A stretch of 64,000 bases of DNA from G025836975 sp048751585 (GCF_048751585.1 NZ_JAZHOB010000012.1:76432-140431), one strand, 5' to 3'; positions 33,392 through 41,990 are shown, numbered from the stretch's first letter. Numbers and translations are program-made. The notes: a model not told the origin generated them from the letters alone.

Positions 33392-34585
33392 ATGACCACG
33401 GGCAGCGCACCACGGCGCGATGGCCCGGTTGCGCTGTCGATGTTGTTCGACGAGGCGCTGCGGCACCTTGAGCCGAAGGAACCGGCGCAGGGCACGGCGC
33501 CGAGCCAGGACGGCTTTCTCTACAGCGGCAACCGGCACGAGAGCGTCCCGCGCGCGCTGTTCCTCGACCGGCGCCTGACGCCGCTGGAGCGAAACGCCTG
33601 GCAGGTGTTCCGCTTGCAGCTCAACGACGACGGCGTGACTGCCTTTCCCACCTACGACCAGCTCCGCCCCTATCTGGCGTCCATGCCCTGCGCGGCGCAA
33701 GCCTCGCACGAGACCGTGGCGCGCGCCTTGACGCTGCTGCGGCTGACGCGCTGGCTCAGCCTGGTGCGGCGGCGGCGCGATCCCAAGACCGGCCGTATCC
33801 AAGGCAACCTCTACGTGCTGCACGACGAACCGCTGTCGCCCTTCGAGGCGATGCAACTCGACCCCGACTACCTGGGCCTGGTGAGCCAGGCGCTCACGCA
33901 CGCGGCGAAGGCGGTGCAGGTCGTGGGCATGAACACCCTGCGGGAGATCGCCGAAGACCCGCTGCTCAGCGGGCGCACGCTGCCGACGCGCTTGCAGGTG
34001 CTGGCACAGCGCATGGCGCGGCATGGCTGGACGACGGGGAGTTATCCACAGGAGGGTGCGGACCACGAATCCGAAGAAGGCCAGGAAGCCCTGCTTCGGA
34101 ATGGCGCGCGCCCGTCTTCGGAATCCGAAGCAGGGCCGAAACCCGCGCTGGACGGCTCTCTTCGGATTCCGAAGGAGGACCGTACAGTACGTAATGATCG
34201 TATAAATGAAGTACGTACAGTACCGCGCGCGAGGGTCTTGCAGAACCTGCGGCTGCCCGAGCGTTTCCTGCGCTTGAAGGACGAACAGCAGGCCGGCGCG
34301 CTGGTGGCGCTGCAGCAGGTGGACGAGGCGCAGCGGCAGGCCGTTCTCGACGAGTGGGCGGCACGCTGCCGCAACAGCGCGGTACGCAACCCGGCCGGCT
34401 ACCTGTTTGGCATCATCCAGAAGGCGATCCGCGGGGAGTTCAAGGCCTGGGCCGGAGAAAGTGCATCGGCGCCGCCAGCGCCCCCGCCACCTGCGCCATC
34501 GTCACCGCCGGCATCCCGTGTGGCTGACCCCGAGGTGGCACGTGCCTACCTGGCACAGCTCCGAGAAGCCTTGCGTGAACGCTGA
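33392..34585 (+). CDS. STY4528 family replication protein (copy 2)
   Basis: This 397-residue homologue of 17137-18312 has the same order: conserved N-terminal half (GFLYSGNRHESVP, RRLTPLERNAWQVFRLQ, SHETVARALTLLRL), hydrophilic linker at about 215-285, and C-terminal domain (AVLDEWAARCRNSAVRNPAGYL). The linker residues SYPQEG, HESEEG and SSESEAG are conserved in both copies because the underlying DNA repeats are, or vice versa. A Pro/Ala tail differs from copy 1. Confidence 0.85.
   Translation: MTTGSAPRRDGPVALSMLFDEALRHLEPKEPAQGTAPSQDGFLYSGNRHESVPRALFLDRRLTPLERNAWQVFRLQLNDDGVTAFPTYDQLRPYLASMPCAAQASHETVARALTLLRLTRWLSLVRRRRDPKTGRIQGNLYVLHDEPLSPFEAMQLDPDYLGLVSQALTHAAKAVQVVGMNTLREIAEDPLLSGRTLPTRLQVLAQRMARHGWTTGSYPQEGADHESEEGQEALLRNGARPSSESEAGPKPALDGSLRIPKEDRTVRNDRINEVRTVPRARVLQNLRLPERFLRLKDEQQAGALVALQQVDEAQRQAVLDEWAARCRNSAVRNPAGYLFGIIQKAIRGEFKAWAGESASAPPAPPPPAPSSPPASRVADPEVARAYLAQLREALRER
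34042..34223. repeat. Intragenic palindrome and DnaA-box cluster (copy 2)
   Basis: The cluster holds the DnaA-box consensus TTATCCACA (34042-34050), GAATCCGAAG (34067), CTTCGGAAT (34094), the palindromes CTTCGGAATCCGAAG (34116-34130) and CTTCGGATTCCGAAG (34160-34174), and direct repeats CGTACAGTAC at 34181 and 34214 flanking an AT-rich stretch. The order equals that of copy 1. Confidence 0.65.
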
Positions 34586-34592
34586 TGTTGAC

Positions 34593-34607
34593 TATCCCCA
34601 GGGGATA
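34593..34607. repeat. TATCCCCAGGGGATA palindrome (copy 2, left of LOTUS gene)
   Basis: The 15-bp palindrome lies seven bases after the STY4528-type stop. With the site at 35628 it brackets the LOTUS-domain gene. Confidence 0.75.
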
Positions 34608-34715
34608 GCTGGAACAGACACCCTTCCGCCGTGCTCGATTGCCGCCCGCCGAACGACAGGCGAAACTGTCGCCTGTGAATCAGACGAGGACAGCCACGCA
34701 CGAGCCCGGCCGACG

Positions 34716-35576
34716 ATGGACATGACGACTTCCCCCGTCACAAACGCACTGCAACCACTACAGCGAGACGTTCAGCGCTTGCTGGGCAGGTGCCTGTTGC
34801 GCCTTCAACAATACGAGCGCCTCATGAAAGCCATCGTGGCGCACCACGAGATTTCAGGCCCGGCGCATTCGCAGGAGGCCATTCGCGCAGCGCGGATCGA
34901 AGATGCCGCGACCAAGACCCTGGGCACGTTGGTCGGACAACTGTTTGGTTCGTATGTCGTCACCGATGGAAATGGTGGCAAGGAACGCGACGACGATCTT
35001 CCCGGCGACGTGATTTCCTTTCGCACGCGCGTGCAACTGAGCCTGTCTGCGCAGGACTACGCCAAGACCCAGGCCGACCTCAAAGACCTGGTCTCGCTGC
35101 GCAACACCTTGGTGCACCACTTCATCGACCAGCACGATCTATGGACCGTGGACGGGTGCCGCGCTGCACAGGACGAACTCGGTTCCGCCTACACGCGCAT
35201 CGATCAACACTTCGAGCAGCTGCGCGGCTGGGCCGAGCACATGGATCAGGCGCGGCGCCTGGCAGCGGAGTTCGTCCAGTCGGATGTGTTCCACGACCTG
35301 GTGGTCAATGGCATCGCGCCGGACGGCACGGTGGACTGGCCGGCCGCCGGCATCGTTCGCGCGCTGCGCGAGGCCGCCGCGCAGTTGGCCGTCGAGGGCT
35401 GGACACCCATCGTCGCCGCTGGCCGCTGGATCGCGGACCGGCATCCCGAGCAGCTTCCAGCCAAGTACGGCTGCAGCAGTTGGCGGCAGGTGGTGCACGA
35501 GTGCCGCCTGTTCGAGCTTCGCTACCGTGAGGTGGAGGGGCAACGGGCCGCCTGGTACAGACCTCGCGAGGCATAG
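34716..35576 (+). CDS. OST-HTH/LOTUS-domain protein, ICE cargo
   Basis: This 286-residue protein has a helical N-terminal part (residues 1-180) with DLVSLRNTLVHHFIDQHDL, and a C-terminal OST-HTH/LOTUS-like domain (residues about 225-284: GWTPIVAAGRWIADRHPEQL, then KYGCSSWRQVVHE, LFELRYR and WYR). LOTUS domains in bacteria are thought to bind RNA, often with nucleases; this protein has no visible nuclease domain. Copy 1 lacks the gene, and the two palindromes that flank it are single in copy 1, so it looks like a later insertion. I do not know its function. Confidence 0.72.
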   Translation: MDMTTSPVTNALQPLQRDVQRLLGRCLLRLQQYERLMKAIVAHHEISGPAHSQEAIRAARIEDAATKTLGTLVGQLFGSYVVTDGNGGKERDDDLPGDVISFRTRVQLSLSAQDYAKTQADLKDLVSLRNTLVHHFIDQHDLWTVDGCRAAQDELGSAYTRIDQHFEQLRGWAEHMDQARRLAAEFVQSDVFHDLVVNGIAPDGTVDWPAAGIVRALREAAAQLAVEGWTPIVAAGRWIADRHPEQLPAKYGCSSWRQVVHECRLFELRYREVEGQRAAWYRPREA

Positions 35577-35625
35577 CCCCGCAACGCGGTCTCACCTCCG
35601 CGCGAGCCGCGAACAACTTCGCCTA

Positions 35626-35644
35626 GCTATCCCCAGGGGATAGC
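35626..35644. repeat. GCTATCCCCAGGGGATAGC palindrome (copy 2, right of LOTUS gene)
   Basis: This 19-bp perfect palindrome contains the 15-bp core and lies 120 bases before the PFL_4669 gene, like the single copy 1 site at 17026. Confidence 0.75.
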
Positions 35645-35765
35645 CGGCACTCACAGCCTTCCGTGCGGAACAAAACCGGGCGCGCATGGGCTGCGGTTTG
35701 TTGACTGACAGCCTTCCGGCCGATGCCGATGCTGGCGACTCGCCCCTTCACCGCGAGTCGCTCCC

Positions 35766-36623
35766 ATGGCCAACGAACGCACAGAACCCCTGCAACTGAA
35801 TCTCGGATCGCTGCGCAGCGCGATGTCGCTGACGCTGCACACGCACCACGCTTCGCGCATCTGGCACGGCCGTGCGCCGACCGAGGGGCGCCCCGGCATC
35901 ATCGGACTCAACGGCTTCATCGGCGCCATGAACAAGATGAAGCGCGGCGCCGAGCAGGACGACCCGTACTCGGACTGGTGGATGTTGCGGATCGAAGACA
36001 AGCTCGCCGACACCAAGACCCGCCTGCAGACCCTGCGCGAACAGGTGGATCAGGCCCTGGCCGACGTGCCGCCAGCGCTGTCGCTGGGCGAGAACATGAA
36101 CGTGCAGCCGGTGAAGCTGCCGCTGTTCGTGAATGCACAGCTCGGCTTCATGGCGGTCTACCTGCTGGCCGACTACGACGACCTGGCCCGCAAGCTGATC
36201 CTGGCCCACCACACGGCGCTGATCGACCGCAGCACCTTGGAGCGCTGGCTCAACGATGGCGCGCACGCCTTGCGCAGCCTGTTCTCGCTGGCCCAGCAGT
36301 ACCGCTATTCCGGCACCCAGCGCGATGACTTCGCTGCGAACAACGCCGCGGCGCGTGTCGCACTGGAGAAATACGGGCCGCTGCCGCAGGAGGTGCTCGA
36401 AGGCACACACCGCTCGCGCTTCGCGCCGCCCTTGGTGCGCCGCACTCCACTGACCGCCATGCAGCGCGAACCTGCCGAGGCCAGGGCCAGCACACCGGCG
36501 GCAACCGCGGACGAGGCCGAAGCCGTTGCGACGGACGAGGACACCGCCAAGCCCGACAAACCCAAGAGGTCGAGGAAGTCCGCCAAGGCGACCGAATCCA
36601 CCGATGGGGATGCACCAGCATGA
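35766..36623 (+). CDS. PFL_4669 family (TIGR03761) ICE protein (copy 2)
   Basis: This 285-residue protein shares almost all of residues 1-215 with copy 1, including LNLGSLRSAMSLTLHTHHAS and SLAQQYRYSGTQRDDFA. The C-terminus is an acidic then Lys-rich tail (DKPKRSRKSAKATE) that differs from copy 1. Its stop overlaps the DUF3158 start by ATGA. Role in ICE replication or transfer is unknown. Confidence 0.85.
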   Translation: MANERTEPLQLNLGSLRSAMSLTLHTHHASRIWHGRAPTEGRPGIIGLNGFIGAMNKMKRGAEQDDPYSDWWMLRIEDKLADTKTRLQTLREQVDQALADVPPALSLGENMNVQPVKLPLFVNAQLGFMAVYLLADYDDLARKLILAHHTALIDRSTLERWLNDGAHALRSLFSLAQQYRYSGTQRDDFAANNAAARVALEKYGPLPQEVLEGTHRSRFAPPLVRRTPLTAMQREPAEARASTPAATADEAEAVATDEDTAKPDKPKRSRKSAKATESTDGDAPA

Positions 36624-37171
36624 CGGCGCAATCCTCCGCGGCGCCTCGACACTTCATGCCGCTGGAACAGCCCGACTTCCAGCGACTGGAACACGCCGCC
36701 TACCTAAAAGGCCTTTTGAAGCCTTTTAAAGGTAAGGGAAGTCTGGAGGCCTGGGCCAGCCAATGCATGGCGCTGCGCGACGACTTGATCGCGCTGGCGA
36801 TGAGACGAGTGCTGCCGCAGGCACGCACCTACCCCTTCAACCTGCTCGGCTCGCAACTGGCTCAGCAGACCACTGGCGCAGGCACGACCTTCCTGCGCTG
36901 GCGCAACCTCGACCGGTCCAGCATGGGTGTGACGCTGTGGCAGCACCTCATCGCCAGCCCGTCCACGCCCGATCGCCTGGTCGACGATCTCTACGCGATG
37001 GAGCTGCAGCGCATCGCGCTGAACATGCAGATCAGCCTGACTCACAGCATTGCCCGCCAGGCCCTGGAATGCGCCGACAAGATGTCCCAGGCCGAGGCGG
37101 TCTACCTGCGCCGTGTCCACCACGGGCACGGCGTTTCGATCCAACCCACCACGCGACAGGAGGCACCATGA
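36620..37171 (+). CDS. DUF3158 family ICE protein (copy 2)
   Basis: This 183-residue protein is the intact version of the gene truncated in copy 1. Features are RLEHAAYLKGLLKPFKGKGS near 22, GTTFLRWRNLDRSSMGV near 92 and MELQRIALNMQISLTHSIARQ near 132. It is coupled to the PFL_4669 gene and overlaps the ssb start by 4 bases, so the three form one translational unit. The biochemical role is unknown. Confidence 0.82.
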   Translation: MTAQSSAAPRHFMPLEQPDFQRLEHAAYLKGLLKPFKGKGSLEAWASQCMALRDDLIALAMRRVLPQARTYPFNLLGSQLAQQTTGAGTTFLRWRNLDRSSMGVTLWQHLIASPSTPDRLVDDLYAMELQRIALNMQISLTHSIARQALECADKMSQAEAVYLRRVHHGHGVSIQPTTRQEAP

Positions 37172-37551
37172 GCACGCATTTCAGCGGCGAAGGCAACATC
37201 GGTTCTGCGCCCGAGTACCGCGAGTTCACCAACGGCAACGACGAACCGCGGCGTCTGCTGCGCCTGAACGTCTACTTCGACAACCCGGTGCCGAAGAAGG
37301 ACGGTGAATACGAGGACCGCGGCGGCTTTTGGGCGCCGGTGGAACTGTGGCATCGCGATGCCGAGCACTGGGCCAGTCTCTACCAGAAAGGCATGCGCGT
37401 ACTGGTCGATGGCCGCACGGTGCGCGACGAGTGGGAGGATGCCGACGAGAACGAACGGGTCACGTTCAAGATCGAGGCCAGGCGTGTGGGCATCCTGCCG
37501 TATCGCGTCGAGGCGGTGGTGCTCGGCACCAAGCCGGCCGCCGGCCAATAG
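37168..37551 (+). CDS. ssb: ICE single-stranded DNA-binding protein
   Basis: This 127-residue OB-fold protein has GEGNIGSAPEYREF at the N-terminus and WAPVELWHRDAEHWASLYQKGMRV in the middle, which fits the divergent SSB family of ICEs. It should coat single-stranded ICE DNA. It lacks the acidic DDDIPF-like tip that normal SSBs use to recruit partners (it ends TKPAAGQ). The start overlaps DUF3158 and has AGGAGG. Copy 1 has lost the gene. Confidence 0.85.
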   Translation: MSTHFSGEGNIGSAPEYREFTNGNDEPRRLLRLNVYFDNPVPKKDGEYEDRGGFWAPVELWHRDAEHWASLYQKGMRVLVDGRTVRDEWEDADENERVTFKIEARRVGILPYRVEAVVLGTKPAAGQ

Positions 37552-37603
37552 ATGTCCTTCGAGGGCGGCTGTAGCAACCGTCAACCGCCCGCCATGCACC
37601 AGT

Positions 37604-37618
37604 TATCCCCTGGGGATA
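37604..37618. repeat. TATCCCCTGGGGATA palindrome (copy 2, ssb-topB boundary)
   Basis: The site lies between ssb and topB, matching the extended palindrome at 15419 in copy 1. The following 200 bases up to topB hold no gene. Confidence 0.75.
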
Positions 37619-37831
37619 GCGTCATCGACGTCCATCGGCTTCCAGTCGCCCTCCCGACACGACGCTTCCGTAACGCCTTCCGCAGCGACCTGCCCACACC
37701 GCTGCGGGCGGCGTTTTCCTGTCGTCCACACAAATCGGTGTCCATCCCGTTCCGCTTCCTTGCTGTCGAGTTCTCCCTGCGCGGACATGCTGTCGTCCAT
37801 CCGATCAACAGCACGTATCCGAGGAGGCTCC

Positions 37832-39847
37832 ATGCGCGTGTTCCTGTGCGAGAAGCCTTCGCAAGGCAAGGACATCGCCCGCGTGCTGGGCGCCGGCCAG
37901 CGAGGTTCCGGCTGCTACAGCGGTTCGGGTACCGTCGTGACCTGGTGCATCGGCCATCTGATCGAAGCGGTTCCGCCCGAAGGCTACGGCGAGCAGTACA
38001 AGCGCTGGTCCATCGAGCAACTACCTATCATTCCCGAGCGCTGGCGCGTCGAGGTCAAGGCTTCGGTCGCAGCGCAATTCAAGGTGGTCAAGCACCTCGT
38101 CGCCCAAGCGAGCGAGTTGGTGATCGCCACCGACGCCGATCGCGAAGGCGAAATGATCGCCCGCGAAATCCTCGACCTGTGCAGCTACCGCGGCCCAATC
38201 CAGCGGCTGTGGCTGTCGGCGCTCAACGATGCATCGATCCGCAAAGCGCTGGGCGCGTTGAAGCCTTCGGCCGAGACGCTGTCGTTGTACTACTCGGCCC
38301 TGGCCCGCTCGCGTGCCGACTGGCTGATCGGCATGAACCTGAGTCGGCTGTTCACCGTGCTCGGACGCCAAGCCGGCTACTCGGGCGTGCTGTCGGTCGG
38401 TCGGGTACAGACCCCCACGCTGCGCCTGGTGGTCGACCGCGACCGCGAGATCGCTAGGTTCGTATCCGTGCCGTACTGGACGGTCGAGGTCTTGCTGGCT
38501 CAGTCGGGCCACTCCTTCGGCGCCCATTGGCTGCCGCCCGACAGCACCTCCGATGCGGCGGGACGCTGCCTCCAGCAGCCGGTGGCGCAGCACGCAGCCG
38601 ATCGTATCCGCGCCGACCGCGAGGCGCGGGTGGTGTCGGTCGAGACCGAGCGCGTGCGGGAAGCCGCACCGCTGCCGTTCGACCTGGGTACCTTGCAGGA
38701 AGTGTGTTCGCGCCAGCTCGGCCTCGATGTGCAGGAGACGCTGGACATTGCCCAGGCGCTGTACGAAACGCACAAGGCGACGACCTATCCACGCTCCGAC
38801 TCGGGCTACCTGCCCGAAAGCATGCTGGCCGAAGTGCCGGCCGTCCTCGGTGCCTTGCTCGCCACCGATCCCGGCCTGCGACCGCTAATCGATAAGCTGG
38901 ACCGCAGCCAACGTTCACGCGCGTGGAATGACGACAAGGTGACGGCTCACCACGGCATCATCCCGACGCTGGAACCCACCCGGCTTTCAGCCATGTCGGA
39001 GAAGGAACAGGCGGTGTACGGCCTGATCCGGTCCCACTACCTGGCGCAGTTCCTGCCGCACCATGAGTTCGATCGGACCACAGCGGTGTTGACCAGCGGT
39101 GGCCAGCCACTGCAGGCGACCGGCAAGCAGGTGGTCGTGCCTGGCTGGCGCCTGGCGTTGGTCAATGCTGGTCCGGAGAAGTCGGATGATGAGCCGGCGC
39201 AGCGCGGTCAGATCCTGCCGCCGCTGACCAGCGGCATGCAGTGCGGCGTCGAGCAAGTTGAGATGAAGGCGCTGAAGACCTTGCCACCCAAGCCCTACAC
39301 CCAGGGCGAACTGATCAAGGCCATGAAGGGTGTTGCCAAGTTGGTGACCGACCCGCGACTGAAGCAGAAGCTCAAGGAAACGACGGGTATCGGCACCGAA
39401 GCCACGCGCGCCAGCATCATCAACGGCCTGCTGGGCCGTAGCTATCTGCTGAAGAAAGGCCGCGCCATCCGCGCGTCGGATGCGGCCTTCACGCTGATCG
39501 ATGCGGTGCCGGTGGCGATTGCCGATCCGGGCACCACGGCGATCTGGGAGCAGGCGCTGGACATGATCGAGGCCGGCCAGATGACGCTGGACACCTTTAT
39601 CGAGAAGCAGTCGGCCTGGATCACGCAGTTGGTCCAGCAGCACCGCGGCACCAGGTTGTCCCTCAAGCTGCCGCCGACGCCGGCCTGCCCGTTGTGCACG
39701 TCGCCGATGCGCCAGCGCACCGGCAAGAGCGGCATCTTTTGGTCGTGCAGCCGCTACCCAGACTGCAAGGGCACACTGCCTGTCGAATCTTCGACGGGCA
39801 AACGCCCGGCGCCGCGCAAGCGGCGCGCGTCACCCAAGGCGTCCTGA
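37832..39847 (+). CDS. topB: DNA topoisomerase III (copy 2)
   Basis: This 671-residue type IA topoisomerase is equal in length to copy 1. The Toprim metal site DADRE is at 101-105, the catalytic Tyr in TYPRSDS near 319, and a C-terminal zinc ribbon with four cysteines (CPLCTSPM, CSRYPDC) is followed by a basic tail. The ATG at 37832 follows GAGGAGG. It probably resolves ICE replication or transfer intermediates. Confidence 0.95.
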   Translation: MRVFLCEKPSQGKDIARVLGAGQRGSGCYSGSGTVVTWCIGHLIEAVPPEGYGEQYKRWSIEQLPIIPERWRVEVKASVAAQFKVVKHLVAQASELVIATDADREGEMIAREILDLCSYRGPIQRLWLSALNDASIRKALGALKPSAETLSLYYSALARSRADWLIGMNLSRLFTVLGRQAGYSGVLSVGRVQTPTLRLVVDRDREIARFVSVPYWTVEVLLAQSGHSFGAHWLPPDSTSDAAGRCLQQPVAQHAADRIRADREARVVSVETERVREAAPLPFDLGTLQEVCSRQLGLDVQETLDIAQALYETHKATTYPRSDSGYLPESMLAEVPAVLGALLATDPGLRPLIDKLDRSQRSRAWNDDKVTAHHGIIPTLEPTRLSAMSEKEQAVYGLIRSHYLAQFLPHHEFDRTTAVLTSGGQPLQATGKQVVVPGWRLALVNAGPEKSDDEPAQRGQILPPLTSGMQCGVEQVEMKALKTLPPKPYTQGELIKAMKGVAKLVTDPRLKQKLKETTGIGTEATRASIINGLLGRSYLLKKGRAIRASDAAFTLIDAVPVAIADPGTTAIWEQALDMIEAGQMTLDTFIEKQSAWITQLVQQHRGTRLSLKLPPTPACPLCTSPMRQRTGKSGIFWSCSRYPDCKGTLPVESSTGKRPAPRKRRASPKAS

Positions 39848-40053
39848 AGCCTGAAAACACGTCTGCCGCGCCTGCCGCTCCCCCGGCGGCGAGGCATGCG
39901 CCCCGCGCGTTGCGGGGCCTCCCCAGCACGCGATCCCTTCTGCGACGGTGTGCGCGTCCTGCCTGGCACGTGTGGCCACAGGGCGAGAAGGCAGTTGGTC
40001 CGCGAATGGCGCCCCACGCGATTCCCTTGATCCGCGGTTCTTCCGTTCACTCA

Positions 40054-40309
40054 GAAGAGTCTCCTGGCGCCTCGTCTCGCGAGCCGCCAGGAGACTCTTC
40101 GGGGTCGACGGTATTCGGTGCCGGTGCCCGCCGGTGAAAAAACGGGCGCCCTTTGTGCGCGGATGCGTGCCAGAGGATATCGACCCCAGCCACGATACCG
40201 GTCGAGTGCGATTGCTGGTGCAGCGGCGGCTTTGACGACGGCCCCACGCCTGTAGCAGCCCACGGGTGGCACTCCTTTGTCATCCAGCCGAAGGCCTCCA
40301 GCCTTCGGC
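40054..40309 (+). other. Conserved structured noncoding block after topB (copy 2)
   Basis: A perfect 16-bp inverted repeat (GAAGAGTCTCCTGGCG at 40054-40069 and its complement at 40085-40100) is followed by a 71-base segment (40104-40174) nearly identical to copy 1, then less conserved sequence, and a 9-bp hairpin GCCGAAGGC/GCCTTCGGC (40287-40309) with a U-rich tail. Part of the 71 bases can fold as GGTGCCCG against CGGGCGCC. It is noncoding in both copies. Possible roles are origin of transfer, priming site or regulatory RNA. From 39848 to 40053 I see only a CCCCGC/GCGGGG hairpin at 39901-39917. Confidence 0.65.
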
Positions 40310-40720
40310 ACCTTGGTCTTTCCTTGTCCTGAAACACGCCGGCCGCACGGCCGACAACCTCTGCTCCCTGTTTCACAACCGGCTCCGCACTGCGGGGCCT
40401 TTTCGTGTGCGCTGCTAAATGGCGACAGCGCTATCCAGCGCTTGGAAATCAGGAACCGCGCAGCTTCGATTTGTTGCACGACAAGCTCGCACTGCTCTCC
40501 GAAGCTAAGCCCATGCGTTGCTGACTCCGTCAGCGCCATGCCCAGGCAGCTCCGGTCTTCAAGGCTGCGCCGCGGAACCTTCCGCGTAGACCGAACCAGT
40601 CCGCTTCGCATCGCCCGCGCGGACGCCGCCGATACCTGGCGTCGATGCTTCGATCCACCTCACGGGAAGTTCCTTCATCCCGTCGGGATTGAGCTTTCCA
40701 TTTTCCCCATGGAGAGCCCC
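40310..40720. other. Gene-free stretch before small ICE genes (copy 2)
   Basis: About 400 bases with no convincing gene on either strand. Several GC-rich inverted repeats are present, including GCCGGCCGCACGGCCG near 40345. The end carries the GGAG site of the next gene. Confidence 0.4.
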
Positions 40721-40975
40721 ATGTCCCTTGCTTCCACTTCGCCACCCATCACGGCACAGGCGGCCCGAGCCGATTCCATCGGCTACCTGGCCCTGACCTT
40801 TGTCGGCAAGCGCCTGCCTCTGCAGGTTCTTCGCAGTGCCGCTGGTTACTACATCGGCGCGTTCGATGACCACGACGGACCTTGCTCCCGCGAGTCCTTC
40901 GAGTACTTCCCCAGCCGCGACGCCGCAGCCAAAGCCCTGGCGACAGGCGCGTGGACACAGCGCTCGCACCCGTGA
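40721..40975 (+). CDS. Small ICE protein, 84 aa
   Basis: I do not recognise this protein. It has a compact core, SIGYLALTFVGKRLPLQVLR then YYIGAFDDHDGPCSRESFEYF, with alternating strands, and a short helix (AAAKALATGAW). I chose the ATG at 40721 with GGAG nine bases upstream; an in-frame ATG at 40709 overlaps that site. It is absent from copy 1. Confidence 0.65.
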   Translation: MSLASTSPPITAQAARADSIGYLALTFVGKRLPLQVLRSAAGYYIGAFDDHDGPCSRESFEYFPSRDAAAKALATGAWTQRSHP

Positions 40976-41003
40976 TTGCCCCTGCCATCCAAGGAGATTC
41001 CTC

Positions 41004-41396
41004 ATGAGCTTGTCATTGCCTCAAGAAGTGTTCGATCAGATCGCGCGGGAAGATGCGCATTTCACCCAGGCCCCGTCCGCGTTCTTCCAGGCCTGGAAGC
41101 GCGGTGCCGAGATCGCCGGCGCCGAGTGGTTCGGCGACGGCACCCGCGAAGGCTTGCAGCGTGCCACGACCAAGTGGGAGCTGCGGCCCAACATGCTGAT
41201 GCTCAACGACGCCCTGGGTGTCCTGAGCAGTGGCCAGCGGATGTTCCTGTCCGCGATGGTGAGCTTCTACAACGCCCGCGAAGGCGGCGCGATGCTCAAG
41301 CGTTGCGGCTTCGAGGGGCTGTCCGACTTCGGCGGCCTCGATCTGGAGCGGCGCAAGGTCATCGCCGACTTGGTCCTCAACTACAACGGTTGGTGA
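41004..41396 (+). CDS. Small ICE protein, 130 aa
   Basis: This 130-residue, mainly helical protein has no motif I can name. Segments such as FFQAWKRGAEIAGAEWFGDG and FLSAMVSFYNAREGGAMLKR suggest a soluble globular protein. The start follows AAGGAG. It belongs to the copy 2 set that replaces the methyltransferase region of copy 1. Confidence 0.65.
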   Translation: MSLSLPQEVFDQIAREDAHFTQAPSAFFQAWKRGAEIAGAEWFGDGTREGLQRATTKWELRPNMLMLNDALGVLSSGQRMFLSAMVSFYNAREGGAMLKRCGFEGLSDFGGLDLERRKVIADLVLNYNGW

Positions 41397-41495
41397 GCCT
41401 GCCTCGCCGTCGCACTCGCACCTTTTCTCCAACCCTACGAGGGACACGTGTCCCTGCCGGGGCCGTGTTCCTCCTCTTCATCTCAGGAGTGGCAC

Positions 41496-41990
41496 ATGTC
41501 CCTGACGCTCAGACAAATCGTCCGGCGGCTCAACGCGCATCACGCGCGCACCAGCGCCGGGTTCTACGGCGACGGCCAACTGCCCGGCCGCTGGTTCAGA
41601 GCCCGAATCGTTCGCGGCACGACGCTGGAGGTCCATGACTGGATCACCTGGGTTGCCGTACCGGACGGCACGTGCTTCCGCGATCACAACGGCAGGCAGT
41701 TCCTGACCGTGATCTATCCCCCACCCCAGTTCGCTCTCGGCATCCATAGCGCGAACGTCCGTCGAGTCATCGATGGAGATGCCACGGTAGTTGTTTCCGG
41801 GTCTCACGATCCACAACCCGCGCGGGGGTTTCCACACCTCCCCGCCAGGGTCGGTGTGTCTCCGCTTTTCTTGTTCTCAAGTCTGGAGATTCACCATGAC
41901 CACTTCATCCGAAAAATCGTTCTTCGACCTGCACATCACTGGCCTCGGGTATCTCAATCGCATCCGCGAAGTGAAGCCCAAGAAAGGTGA
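41496..41990 (+). CDS. Hypothetical ICE protein overlapping DUF3577 start
   Basis: The first 100 or so residues look like a real small protein (LTLRQIVRRLNAHHARTS, WFRARIVRGTTLEVHDWITWVAV). The rest is a translation of the DUF3577 leader and its first 95 coding bases in another frame, which is unlikely to be useful sequence. A lost stop or frameshift near 41800 is probable. AGGAG precedes the ATG. Confidence 0.45.
   Translation: MSLTLRQIVRRLNAHHARTSAGFYGDGQLPGRWFRARIVRGTTLEVHDWITWVAVPDGTCFRDHNGRQFLTVIYPPPQFALGIHSANVRRVIDGDATVVVSGSHDPQPARGFPHLPARVGVSPLFLFSSLEIHHDHFIRKIVLRPAHHWPRVSQSHPRSEAQER
41833..41858 (+). promoter_or_regulatory. Leader hairpin upstream of DUF3577 (copy 2)
   Basis: CACACC pairs with GGTGTG, with an inner CCC/GGG arm, followed by TCTCCGCTTTTC and TGGAGATTCACC. 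The sequence from GGTGTGTC to the ATG is closely shared with copy 1. Confidence 0.6.

Noticed and set aside
40051..40611. Minus-strand frame of 186 codons across the noncoding block after topB
   Set aside because: It crosses the conserved hairpins, is not conserved as protein in copy 1, and lacks a ribosome binding site.
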